DNA of 64,000 bases from an uncultured Verrucomicrobiae bacterium (lineage in GTDB: Bacteria > Verrucomicrobiota > Verrucomicrobiia > Limisphaerales > UBA1096): assembly GCA_937770485.1 (NCBI GenBank), contig CALJHX010000042.1, forward strand, positions 1-64,000. Direction: 5' to 3'. Made by a program: the position numbers and the translations under genes. This document shows, one piece after another, positions 35,892-44,800 of the stretch (positions are counted from its first letter, which is position 1; every line of letters begins with the position of its first letter). The notes beneath the pieces were generated by a model. It was not told the DNA's origin and ran no database searches. It saw only the letters and a program-made list of their open reading frames with translations.

Positions 35892-36089
35892 TTAATGGTA
35901 CTTTGAAGGGGCGTCATCATGGAGGCATCCAACGACCGAAAGCACATTACACGAATTGTTCGGCATAAGGCAAAGTATTACGCTGTCACTCAGGGCGGAT
36001 TCGGCCAAACCAGCCATTCGTTCCACCTTTGAGCGGATCGTGTCAATGTCTCGCTGAAGCGTGGCCTCCAAATGTGTCTGCTCGCTCAT
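35892..36089 (-). pseudogene. Truncated phoU fused to a duplicated FMN-reductase fragment
   Basis: The frame starts MSEQTHLEATLQRDIDTIR and SKVERMAGLAESALSDSVI, a typical PhoU N-terminus, and then switches to MPNNSCNVLSVVGCLHDDA, close to the start MSDTSCNVLLVVGSLHDDS of the reductase at 31987. At DNA level 35913-35978 aligns with about 31932-31997 (roughly 85% by eye). So a second phoU lost all but about 36 codons when a fragment from 4 kb away was joined to it. It lies 39 bp upstream of nptA, so the junction may now serve as part of the nptA leader. Confidence 0.75.
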
Positions 36090-36370
36090 CAGATTAAAAG
36101 CATCCCCTGCTTGGGGGAAAATGACTCATGATTTTGAGTTGTCTACTGCAAGCTTATGGTGTTGCGAATTTGTGACATACAGAGGTGAGAGGAGCTTGAG
36201 TATGCAATAGCCTCTTGTAACGTAATCGTAACACTAAAAGGCTTCACTTGTTGTTTTAATTAAGTTTATTGACTTCGTTTCGAAGTTTACAATGTGACGC
36301 GAACCTAACACTGAACGAGGTTAATTAAAAAACCAATATTATTAAAAGCAAAGAAAGAACAGTTGTTAGC
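36090..36370. other. AT-rich intergenic region between divergent phoU remnant and porin remnant
   Basis: No gene is visible. The region should have carried promoters for the leftward phosphate operon and the rightward porin gene. It contains an 11-bp-spaced repeat at 36216-36233 described separately, the hairpin-like CATCCCCTGCTTGGGGG near 36110 (CCCC/GGGG), and a TTCGAAG palindrome near 36275. Confidence 0.4.
36216..36233 (-). promoter_or_regulatory. Possible Pho box
   Basis: On the minus strand GTTACGATTACGTTACA contains two GTTAC units 11 bp apart, the spacing of PhoB/PhoP half-sites. It lies upstream of the phoU remnant and nptA, and a similar GTTACA-CTACA pair at 39091-39107 lies upstream of the second porin. 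The 11-bp spacing and phosphate context support a Pho box, but the half-site differs from the E. coli CTGTCAT and two examples are few. Confidence 0.35.
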
Positions 36371-37077
36371 ATAAATAGATCAACATTATCAAAATACAAA
36401 AGCAAGGCAACAATAGCTATTGTTGTGACGGCTGCCATAGTGGTGCCAACTGTGGCAGATGACAATGAAATCAAGGTCACTTGGAAGGACACCCTTCGCC
36501 TGGAATCCGCTGACGGTAATAACAAGCTAAAATTCGGGGGGCGCATTCATTGGCAGAATGCCTTCTTCAGCGATGATGAGTTTGGCGGAAAATTGCTGGA
36601 AGACGGTGATAAGTTTCGCCGTTCTCGTATTTATGTTTCAGGGCTGATTCGGGAGAGATATGATTTTAAAATGCAGTATGATTTTGCAGGCGGTGACGCT
36701 GATTTCAAGGATATTTATTTCGGAATCAAGGATATCCCGGTCTTAGGTAATCTACGAGTCGGTCAATTCAAGGAGCCTCTTAGCCTTGAGGAATTGAATA
36801 GTAGCAACAGCAACTCCACAATTGAGCGGGCGAATGTAAATCTTCTGGTTCCAAGCCGAAGTGCTGGCATCATGGCTTATGACAATTTTGTGGATTCGCG
36901 TGTTTCAGTTGCAGCTGGCCTGTTCCGAGGCGCTGACGATTCCTATGGAAACTATAAGGGTGACGGGTATGTCTCAACGGCAAGATTAAGCGGACTTCCT
37001 TACTTGAGCGAGGATGCCTCGCGCCTAATGCATCTTGCCATCGGTTACAGTTATCGAGGCGATGACACAGCAACATA
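36371..37077 (+). pseudogene. Truncated outer-membrane porin with lost start codon
   Basis: A signal-peptide-like stretch (KSKATIAIVVTAAIVVPTVA) is followed by DDNEIKVTWKDTL, LRVGQFKEPLSLEEL and SRSAGIMAYDNF, typical of the phosphate-selective OprP/OprO porin family. The signal peptide has no ATG, GTG or TTG upstream in frame; ATA at 36371 stands where an ATG would give MNRSTLSKYK, after a purine-rich AAAGAAAGAA. The frame then runs into the truncated IS copy near 37078 and the beta-barrel C-terminus is missing. Start loss plus truncation make this a dead gene. Confidence 0.8.
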
Positions 37078-37630
37078 CTTGCTTCAGCAGCCGTGTGATC
37101 TTCGCATATCCCAACTCCGGATGCTCATTGGATTTCCGGCGCAAAGCTCCCTTCAACTTTGCCTCCCAGGCATCCGCCTCTTTCGCCCTATACGCGTAGG
37201 TGCTACGATTCAGCCCAAAATGCCGGCAGGCCGCTCGTGCCGTACATCGATCCCCGGAGACAAGCTTCTCTGCCATCTGTCGCTTGTGTCCGGGGCTTAC
37301 AACTTTTTTTCAAGCACCTCCTTCAACAGTTCTTTACCCAGCATCTCGTCGGCCAGCATCCGCTTGAGCCGTGTGTTCTCCCGTTGGAGTTCCTTGAGTT
37401 GCTTGGCCTGATTGATCTCGAGCATCCCTAGCTCTCGCTTCCACCGGTGGTAGGTTTGCTCGCTGATCTGCCGCTCTCGGCATACATCCTGTATCGTCCT
37501 ATCACTGCTCTGCGCCTACCGTAGGATGCGTATTTTGCTTTCTATTGTGTATCGTTTTACTTTCATTTTCTGGACCCTTTCTAGGCGCCCAGACTAACTC
37601 TTTAAACGGACCAGTTTAAGTAACCTCGAC
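37078..37630 (-). mobile_element. Truncated IS3-family element copy
   Basis: This 553-bp segment matches 39862-40418 of the complete element, covering the terminal repeat, orfA and the first third of orfB. orfA' is broken: in the start MKVKRYTIESKIRILR the next codon is TAG. orfB' (83 codons) ends in porin-derived sequence. The left part of the element is missing, and the deletion joint falls in the porin remnant at CTTGCTTCAGCAG. It cannot transpose by its own product but keeps one end. Confidence 0.88.
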
Positions 37631-37738
37631 TACAAATTTTTTTGATAGTCTAAGTGTACCCGGCAAATTAATGGGTACACTCAAGCTTCAGAATCTCGTA
37701 TAAAATTTAACGGAAACTTCCGTCAAAAAAACCGGATT

Positions 37739-38995
37739 TTAGAAGTAGGTCCGCAATGCCAGCTGCCAACTTCCCGTGTTAATATCCGTGTCACTTTCCA
37801 AAAGTTCGCCCCAGGCATACTCATATCCAGCCATGAGCTTGAGGTTCTCTCCACTGAGCAAATACTGAAATCCAGCGTAACCCGAATGATAGTTCTGGAC
37901 ATTGAGACGTGCGTTTCTGTCCCCATCACCATCATTCCCAAATCGCTGGGTGCGTTGTTCACGTCCCGAGTCCATGTATTGGTAGCGTAATACACCTTCG
38001 AGCTTGTCGGTAATTTTATAGGAAGGCAATACATAGAAACCCCATGTATCATCTCCAGCCGGAATAGCTGCAGACCCCTTACTTGCTTCAACTCCCTCAC
38101 GGTTGGCTCCGTAGATGACATCAGAAATGACTTTAAATGGACCTTTTTCGTAATCGACACCCAAAGCAAATGCGTGCTCATAAGCAGACCCGAAAGTACC
38201 TACAGCAGCATCACCCCGCGCACGTTCAAGGCCACCTTCGTTGTTCACATAGTTCCAGTCGAAGTGGAGGGAGAGATCATATTTTACCGGGTAGGTGAGG
38301 TTGTAGGATACTCCTTTATTGGCGCGAAAGTCAACCCATTCTGGACCATCTTCATGGGCACCATAAACCCAGGCACCAAGCCGGTGCTCAATACCTTTGG
38401 TGAAGAATCCCACCTGGGCTCCCCAAGGACGTTGCTGACCGATTTCATTCACGATAGCGGAACGCTCGACCGTTTTGATGTGTCTCGACGATATAATGTC
38501 TTCACGGGTAATGTCCTGCTTATCTTTACCGATAATCAAATAATAATCATCGCTGGGTTTCCATTGAATGTTGAACGTTACGAAATTGTTTATAAAAGAA
38601 CCCTCGTCGCTAAGGGCTGTTCTGGCACCATGGCCATCCGAAATGTTTGCGTCGAAACCGAAGGAAAGATTGTAATCCAAATCGAAGTCCATTTGGATTC
38701 GCGCCCGGCGGTGGTGGTAGACATCGTATTCATTGTCTTTGACATCACCGATATCCTCGTCCTGGCTGATGTATTGACCATGATACCGACCTTTTAACTT
38801 AACATCTCTGATGAAGCCGCTATCGCTCTTATACAAAGTGTTTTTCTCGAATATATTCCACGGTTTGGCAGGTGTCACAGTCGGACTCTCATCAACGACT
38901 TCCACCTTGTCTTCCCCTGCATTCGCAAGGCATGCGCTGAATATACCAGCGCAAAGGAGTGTCCCGATACTTCTAGTGGTTTTTAATTGTATCAT
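37739..38995 (-). CDS. Phosphate-selective porin OprP/OprO family protein
   Basis: The 418-residue outer-membrane protein has a signal peptide (about 1-26, ending ANA) and beta-barrel strands of the OprO/P type: FIRDVKLKGRYHGQYISQ, RRARIQMDFDLDYNLSFGFD, NFVTFNIQWKPSDDYYLIIG, and a C-terminal Phe (SWQLALRTYF) needed for outer-membrane assembly. Only loosely similar to the truncated porin next door, it is not a recent duplicate. It sits between two same-direction IS copies and near the nptA operon, which suggests a role in phosphate (or arsenate) entry. Confidence 0.85.
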   Translation of the reverse strand: MIQLKTTRSIGTLLCAGIFSACLANAGEDKVEVVDESPTVTPAKPWNIFEKNTLYKSDSGFIRDVKLKGRYHGQYISQDEDIGDVKDNEYDVYHHRRARIQMDFDLDYNLSFGFDANISDGHGARTALSDEGSFINNFVTFNIQWKPSDDYYLIIGKDKQDITREDIISSRHIKTVERSAIVNEIGQQRPWGAQVGFFTKGIEHRLGAWVYGAHEDGPEWVDFRANKGVSYNLTYPVKYDLSLHFDWNYVNNEGGLERARGDAAVGTFGSAYEHAFALGVDYEKGPFKVISDVIYGANREGVEASKGSAAIPAGDDTWGFYVLPSYKITDKLEGVLRYQYMDSGREQRTQRFGNDGDGDRNARLNVQNYHSGYAGFQYLLSGENLKLMAGYEYAWGELLESDTDINTGSWQLALRTYF

Positions 38996-39090
38996 TTTCT
39001 GTTTGCTTGATTTTGTTTTAAGTATTGTTAGTTAGAACCTGAAAAGAATTTGTAAATAACTATATTCTTAAATCAGATAAAGCACTTTTT

Positions 39091-39107
39091 TGTAGCAATT
39101 ATGTAAC
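39091..39107 (-). promoter_or_regulatory. Possible Pho box upstream of porin
   Basis: On the minus strand GTTACATAATTGCTACA holds GTTACA and GCTACA half-sites 11 bp apart, about 100 bp upstream of the porin start at 38995 and just inside the IS left end (39114). Orientation and spacing match the repeat at 36216-36233. The IS insertion has cut off anything further upstream. Only pattern evidence supports this. Confidence 0.33.
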
Positions 39108-39121
39108 AGGTTGTGGTCGGG

Positions 39122-40099
39122 TTACTCAAACTGGGCCAGAGTTTGCGTTAGTCTGGATGGGTTCAATACTTGTTTAAATTCATAAAATAAGTCAAGGCTG
39201 GGCCGTAGGGAGGGCGTAGCCCGACCGAAGGCCCTGCATTGACTCTTTTCCTCTTCTCCAACTTCATCCTGTGCAAACTCATTTGGCGTTATGTACCCTA
39301 GGGACCGATGGGGCCGCACATGGTTGTACTTCCATCTCCAGTCCTCAATCACTACTCGCGCCTCTGTCAGGGTCCATAACTCTTCTCGATTCAGGCACTC
39401 CTCCCTTAGCCGCGCATTGAAACTCCCGATGTATCCATTCTGCCAAGGGCAGCGCGCTTCAATATAGAGCGTTTTGATCTCATTCTCTGCCAACCATTCT
39501 CTCAGATCCCTTTCGATAAACTCAGAACCGTTGTCACTTCGGATGTGTTTTGGGGCTCCATTCTTATCGATCAGCTTCGAAAAGATCTTCTTCACTTTAC
39601 CGGCGTTGATCTGCCGATCCACATGAATACACAGGCACTCCCGGCTATACTCATCGATGATGTTGAGCATTCGCAGTTTGCCCCCTCGCTTCGTCGTGTC
39701 ATGAACAAAATCCCACGTCCAGACATGCCCACGATACTTACCCTTGGTCGGAAGTCCCGTAGATACGCCCTGTCGCCTGCGCTTGGCCTTTTTCGCCGGC
39801 ACCGCCAACCCAAGCTCCCGCCGCAGTCTCTGAACATTGCGAGCCCCCACCTGCCAACCCTCTTGCTTCAGCAGTCGTGTGATCTTCGCATATCCCAACT
39901 CCGGATGCTCATTGGATTTCCGACGCAAAGCTCTCTTCAACTTTGCCTCCCAGGCATCCGCTTCTTTCGCCCTATACGCGTAGGTGCTACGATTCAGTCC
40001 AAAATGCTGGCAGACCGCTCGTGCCGTACATCGATCCCCGGAGACAAGCTTCTCTGCCATCTGTCTCTTGTGACCGGGGCTTACAACTTTTTTTATCAA
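39122..40099 (-). CDS. IS3-family transposase OrfB (integrase core)
   Basis: OrfB (325 aa) has the rve integrase fold with a DDE triad: Asp in WTWDFVHDTT, Asp in RSDNGSEF, and Glu in NARLREECLN, plus HVRPHRSLGYITPNEF. It has no good start of its own (TTG at 40099). It overlaps orfA at an A-rich run, read as A AAA AAA G, the kind of site where IS3 elements shift -1 to make the OrfAB transposase. It appears intact, so the element may be active. Confidence 0.9.
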   Translation of the reverse strand: MIKKVVSPGHKRQMAEKLVSGDRCTARAVCQHFGLNRSTYAYRAKEADAWEAKLKRALRRKSNEHPELGYAKITRLLKQEGWQVGARNVQRLRRELGLAVPAKKAKRRRQGVSTGLPTKGKYRGHVWTWDFVHDTTKRGGKLRMLNIIDEYSRECLCIHVDRQINAGKVKKIFSKLIDKNGAPKHIRSDNGSEFIERDLREWLAENEIKTLYIEARCPWQNGYIGSFNARLREECLNREELWTLTEARVVIEDWRWKYNHVRPHRSLGYITPNEFAQDEVGEEEKSQCRAFGRATPSLRPSLDLFYEFKQVLNPSRLTQTLAQFE

Positions 40100-40352
40100 G
40101 TACCTCCTTCAACAGTTCTTTACCCAGCATCTCGTCGGCCAGCATCCGCTTGAGCCGGGCGTTCTCCCGTTGGAGCTCCTTGAGTTGCTTGGCCTGATTG
40201 ACCTCAAGCATCCCCAACTCTCGCTTCCACCGGTGAAAGCTCTGCTCGCTGATCTGCCTCTCTCGGCATACGTCCTGTATCGTCTTATCTCTACTCTGCG
40301 CTTCCCGTAGGATGCGTATTTTGGTTTCTATTGTGTATCGTTTTACTTTCAT
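39987..40352 (-). CDS. IS3-family OrfA (helix-turn-helix protein)
   Basis: OrfA (121 aa) begins MKVKRYTIETKIRILREAQ with a helix-turn-helix (TIQDVCRERQISEQSFHRW) for end binding, followed by a leucine-zipper-like helix (AKQLKELQRENARLKRMLAD). Unlike the copy at 37078-37630 it has no internal stop. The last part overlaps orfB in another frame and is read only without frameshifting. Confidence 0.88.
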   Translation of the reverse strand: MKVKRYTIETKIRILREAQSRDKTIQDVCRERQISEQSFHRWKRELGMLEVNQAKQLKELQRENARLKRMLADEMLGKELLKEVLDKKSCKPRSQETDGREACLRGSMYGTSGLPAFWTES

Positions 40353-40437
40353 TTTCTGGGCCCTTTCTAGGCGCCCAGACTAACTCTTTAAACGGACCAG
40401 TTTAAGTAACCTCGACCATCAGTTTCTCCTAAAAGAG

Positions 40438-40466
40438 AAGGCCCGGTCGTTTGACCGGGCCTTTTA
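40438..40466 (-). terminator. Strong hairpin terminator
   Basis: AAGGCCCGGTC and GACCGGGCCTT form an 11-bp stem with a tiny loop (GTTT), flanked by T-rich sequence on both sides (TCTCTTTTAG on the minus strand, TTTAG on the plus strand). It ends the minus-strand DUF1800-DUF1501 transcript 26 bp after the stop codon and may work in both directions, insulating the gene pair from the IS. Confidence 0.88.
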
Positions 40467-40491
40467 GTATGCTGCTGAGGCAGCCTTTGGA

Positions 40492-41865
40492 TCACGCGAA
40501 CAAACCAAGCTTTTTGAAGTCCTTTGGATTCTCTTTTTTTGCTGAAGTGTAGGTCGGAATCACTTGGTTTAGCTGCTTTTGAGTGTTGCCAAAGTGATCG
40601 GTGAAAATTTCACCGAATACCGATCGAAAGTCGGTCTTTCGGAGCAGGTAGCGTTCGTTATTGGTACTGAACATGTCGCCGTTTTTCCATGTGTTCTTGT
40701 CGCAATTGTAAACGCCGCCTTTGACACCGCCTCCTGCGACAAACATGGCTGTTGCTTCGGCATGATCTGTCCCACGACTACCGTTCTCTTTAGATGTCCG
40801 CCCAAACTCGGTCATGGTAACAACCACCATGTCATCCCATTGATCCTGCATGTCCCGGTAAAACGCCTGAAATGCCATCGCTACATTCCCCAGAAGATCG
40901 CGGTGCTTTCCGTAGAGTTGACCTTGCCCTACGTGTGTGTCCCAGCCCCCTATATTCATCCCGAGTATCTTTGCGTTGGTTCTTTTAAAAAGCATGGCTG
41001 CCTCCCGAAGCCGCTCCCCGTAGCTGCCACCGGGATAGGTTGCGCTATTGGCTGGGGTATAGGTTTTTTGCGTAGCATCCTGGAGTGTCTGGATAGTCGT
41101 GCCAAGTAGTTGACCTGTCCGGTGAACCGTATCACGGTAACGTTTTCGGGGGAGATTGGGGCGCCCTCCGTAAAGCCCAAGCACACCAGAGCCAGTCGGC
41201 CAGCGAGGGTCCGTCCCCGGAAGTGTGCCCAGAAATTTCCGGTTCTGGGCCGTGCTGCCACTGAAGGCAAAATCCGACGCCTTTCGGAAATTTGGTAATG
41301 GTTTAGGGCCGCGTAGAGAAACCATCTGTGACCCGGACAGACTTGCGGCAACAAAGGCGTTCGCCTCGTCTGTAAGGTCGAGCGTTTGGGTAATCTGCCT
41401 GTAAAACATCCCCTCATCAAGTTTCTTGTCGCCGGGTGTGGCGTTCTCCCAGTAGTGCTGGCTATTGAAGTGTGAACGTGACTGCCCGGCATATCCCACC
41501 CGATGGATCACGGCCAGATTCCCGGGGCCATCTTGGCCGTTGAGTTTTTGGTTGTTGAAAATCTCCATCATAGGTTCCAGCCCAGGGTGCAACTGGGCAA
41601 AACCATTGCCAAGGTCCAGTGCCTGGTTTTCACGCAGGAACAGGGTGGGTCGGTTGGTGGTGTTGTACTCATTGTCACCGCGTGGGATGACAGCATTGAT
41701 CCCGTCATTGCCACCACGCTGAAAGATGAAGAGCATCTTCTTGTTGCTGGAATGACCGTCGGCGAACAGGTTGTTGGGAAGCCCGAGCGAGCCTAGCAAG
41801 TTAAGTCCAACTGCTCCACCGGCCAAGCCACCGGTCTTGAGGAATTCTCGTCGTTGCATATTCAT
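40492..41865 (-). CDS. DUF1501 family exported protein, paired with DUF1800
   Basis: This 457-residue protein carries a Tat signal (MQRREFLKTGGLAGGAVG) and DUF1501 features: LFIFQRGGNDGINAVIPRGD, NIGGWDTHVGQ, and VTMTEFGRTSKENGSRGTDH near the C-terminus. It is of the subtype usually encoded with a DUF1800 protein, whose gene ends 34 bp upstream. It differs clearly from the DUF1501 protein at 17188 and represents a second system. Its function is unknown; the protein is predicted to be periplasmic. Confidence 0.9.
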   Translation of the reverse strand: MNMQRREFLKTGGLAGGAVGLNLLGSLGLPNNLFADGHSSNKKMLFIFQRGGNDGINAVIPRGDNEYNTTNRPTLFLRENQALDLGNGFAQLHPGLEPMMEIFNNQKLNGQDGPGNLAVIHRVGYAGQSRSHFNSQHYWENATPGDKKLDEGMFYRQITQTLDLTDEANAFVAASLSGSQMVSLRGPKPLPNFRKASDFAFSGSTAQNRKFLGTLPGTDPRWPTGSGVLGLYGGRPNLPRKRYRDTVHRTGQLLGTTIQTLQDATQKTYTPANSATYPGGSYGERLREAAMLFKRTNAKILGMNIGGWDTHVGQGQLYGKHRDLLGNVAMAFQAFYRDMQDQWDDMVVVTMTEFGRTSKENGSRGTDHAEATAMFVAGGGVKGGVYNCDKNTWKNGDMFSTNNERYLLRKTDFRSVFGEIFTDHFGNTQKQLNQVIPTYTSAKKENPKDFKKLGLFA

Positions 41866-41899
41866 AATCTTTCCCGACTAAATAAATTTATTTTCTGGC

Positions 41900-44800
41900 T
41901 TATTGAAACTGCCACTGCGGCATGGATAATATCAAACCCACGAGTTCTTGAACCTCCTGAAGATATGAGGTCGAGGCTGGATCAAGTTTCTTGGGGCGTC
42001 CGACGGCATTTGAGTTGACGAAGTCGAGGAGAATGCCGCGCTGTTCCTCGGTAAGTGACTCCTGGAACAACAACCTGTCAAAGTAGTTCACAACCGACTC
42101 GCCGCCACCGAGTCCTCCGCGAAGTCGGGGTTGAACCAAAAAGTCCGAACTGGAGTTGGAAACGTTAAGTCCGTGGATCGCCAGGATATTCTTACCCTTT
42201 TTCAGTTCCTTAATGTGATTCGAAAGTGAAAAGGCCTGATATACTTGGGCTTCGCTGTCGCTGTGGCCTTCGGAAGCATTGGAATTCCACGCAAGGGTTT
42301 CGGGTGCGTTGGCTGCGGCAACCTTAACGCCATTCAAGTAGGCTACAAACCCATCATCGTATCGCATGTCGAGTCGTAAGTAGTCAAATTGACCGGGGTC
42401 TTCCACAAGGAAGGGGAGGCGTATGAAGACAGAGGTTCTCTTTTTGTGCATCTTCGTCTGTACATCTAGATCGATGAATTCAGTATAATCGGCATTTGTA
42501 TCATATCCGACACTGGTTCCGGTGGCGCTCCATTTTGCGTCGTTAAAATTAACCTTTGTCCAATCGAGGTTAAGTTCCCCGTTGGCCGGGACATGGTATC
42601 GGACAAGGGTGTCTGGGCCCCTTTCCGAGAAGAGGGTTTCAGCGTCCCACTTAATATATTTATCCGCGTTGTTAGCTATGGTTTGCGCAAATGTCATGCG
42701 TTCCAGCAAGGTGCCTGTGTCCATCCATTCCGATCCAATTTCCGAGTAACCGTCCGGGTCATCCCGGACGAATAACTCCATCCCGAGGTCGGAGTTATAA
42801 TCGGGTAATTTGTCTCCCGTGACATCCGCGTCTAGTGCCCGTATCGAACTGTTGATGTACTCTATCGGTGTTTTGATCTTCCCTCGATATCCGATGTCCT
42901 GCCAGAAGGCGCTCTGCTGTTTCTTGGGATCCAGAATGGTTGTCATGACTTTTCTGATATCGCCAGCAGGCTTGGTGGAGTGCCACGCCTCAATAGCCTC
43001 GTCCATGAGTTGAAGCAGTTCGGAGGGGGCGGTTCGGCTGTGGTATGTCTGCAAGCTGATTTCATCCGAGACAAACTTGTTGATGAGTTTTTGACAGATG
43101 AATTCACTTGTCGACGGGTGATCAACCATTCTATCGATAACGCTGATGGCATCGTTGACCCCGTTAATGCCACGCTGATTGGCTCGAATCCGATGTTGGT
43201 GCGCTGTTCCCTGGAAAAGGGTTTTTGTGCCGATGTGATGCTGCTCGGGAATAAAGCGGAACGTCCACTCTCCATTCGGATCCCCGTTTTCAATGCTGCC
43301 CGCAAGAGTCTTCCGTTCAATAAGTCTGGGGTGGATGGAAAGATCCGAGCTGTTCCTAGTGGTGTTATGTACTTGGATTGCGAGAATGTTCTCAGCTGGA
43401 CTAGGCTTGAGCAGCTGAAAATGGTCCTTCAGGTTGATCGTCGCCGGCTTGGCTGTGACCTCATGTCCGGCGTTGGCTTCGGTGTCAAATGGGGGAGGGG
43501 ATCCTGTGAAATTCATTGTGCTGCTTCGTCCGATTTCCTGACCATTCAGGTAGGCGATAAATCCATCGTCGTACTCTACATGAAGCATCAGGTTATCCAT
43601 TTCGTACGGCTCTCCAATGGAGAAAGCGTGGCGAAGATAAATTGAGGTGTAGCGGTTCCGCATATCGCCAAGGATCGTTTTGTCGTCATTGTCACCGTAG
43701 CCAATGCTCACCGTGCCACGAGACCATTTGGTGTCGTTGAACCCGGGTTGTGTCCACTCCAGAGTGGGGATCATGTCATTACCAACCTTCTTGGGGGAGG
43801 GCTCGGCTAGTCCCTTGAAATAACGCCACACCCGACCGGTCTTAAGCTTGTTGTCATCCTGGTATTGAGCGCTCTCTTCTGTGAAGGGGGCTCGAGCCGA
43901 CGTCGGGAACGGCTTCACATCGCCGGGCCAGGCTTTACGAATGTTCCAGCCGGAAAACGCCTTGGCTAATTCCTCAATGTCGGTCTGGTTGTAGCGATTA
44001 TCGACACCGAACCCGAACAACTCAAGAATTTCCCTTGCGTAGTTTTCGTTTGGCTCCTTTTTTTCATTCAAGACATTGTCGAGGTAAATGAGCATTGATG
44101 GGCTGGTGGCGCTGTAAAGCAGGATGTCCCTAAAATTCCCGAGTGCGTTATCGTGAAAAAACTCGTATTCCTGCCACTCCATCTGTGTGGCTTCCTGTTT
44201 GGCCTGCTTAGAAGTCATGGATTCTCGGCCGTCTGAGTTTTCCAGATCTTCAAGGTATTCAACCAACTTGTCGTAATCGGTTGTGAAGTGGTTCTCCCAA
44301 AACTCAGCCAAAACAGCCTGAAGCTGGCGCTGTGAATAGATTCCCCGCAAATGAATCAGCTGTTGTAGTGATGAAATGTCCTTGATCCGTTTCACAGGAG
44401 GCAAATCGAGCTTGGTTCGCTGGACCAGTCTAGGAATGATGCTCAAGTCATTGCTGGTAAGCTTGTCGTTGTGAACCTGTATTGCGAGAACGTTGTCGCC
44501 TTCACGTATAATGCCTAGTTTTTCAGTGATATCGAAGTCCACAGGGTCTCCGGCTTCATGGCCTTTTTTTGCTTTGGTGTTATAGCGGGCAACTCCGTCC
44601 AGGTTGGCTCGTGCAATTTCTCGCCCGTTAAGGTAGGCGATGAAACCGTCATCATAGTCTACCCGTAATATTAACTGTTTGATTTCAGCCAGATTTCTGA
44701 GCTGGAACTTACGACGAATGAAGAGGCTTAGGTAGCCGGGTTGTTCGGGTTCGTCGGCAGTTGCCTCGTAAAACCTCATGTCTGATAGTTTCGTCATGTC

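Larger units (their letters stand above)
39114..40418 (-). mobile_element. Complete IS3-family insertion sequence
   Basis: About 1.3 kb, bounded by terminal inverted repeats: the left end TGGTCGGGTTACTCAAACTG and the right end, read inward, TGGTCGAGGTTACTTAAACT. Two overlapping frames encode OrfA and OrfB. The DDE residues, leucine-zipper OrfA and slippery A7 are typical of IS3-family elements, probably the IS407 group. I see no clear target-site duplication, so the element may have rearranged with the truncated copy at 37078-37630. Confidence 0.92.

Noticed and set aside
36425-37077. GTG at 36425 as a genuine start of the first porin
   Set aside because: It would begin inside the hydrophobic core of the signal peptide and leave no basic n-region; the missing upstream ATG is better explained by start loss.
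37078-40418. A functional composite transposon carrying the porin
   Set aside because: One IS copy is truncated with a stop in orfA and lacks one end, and no target-site duplication is seen around the pair.
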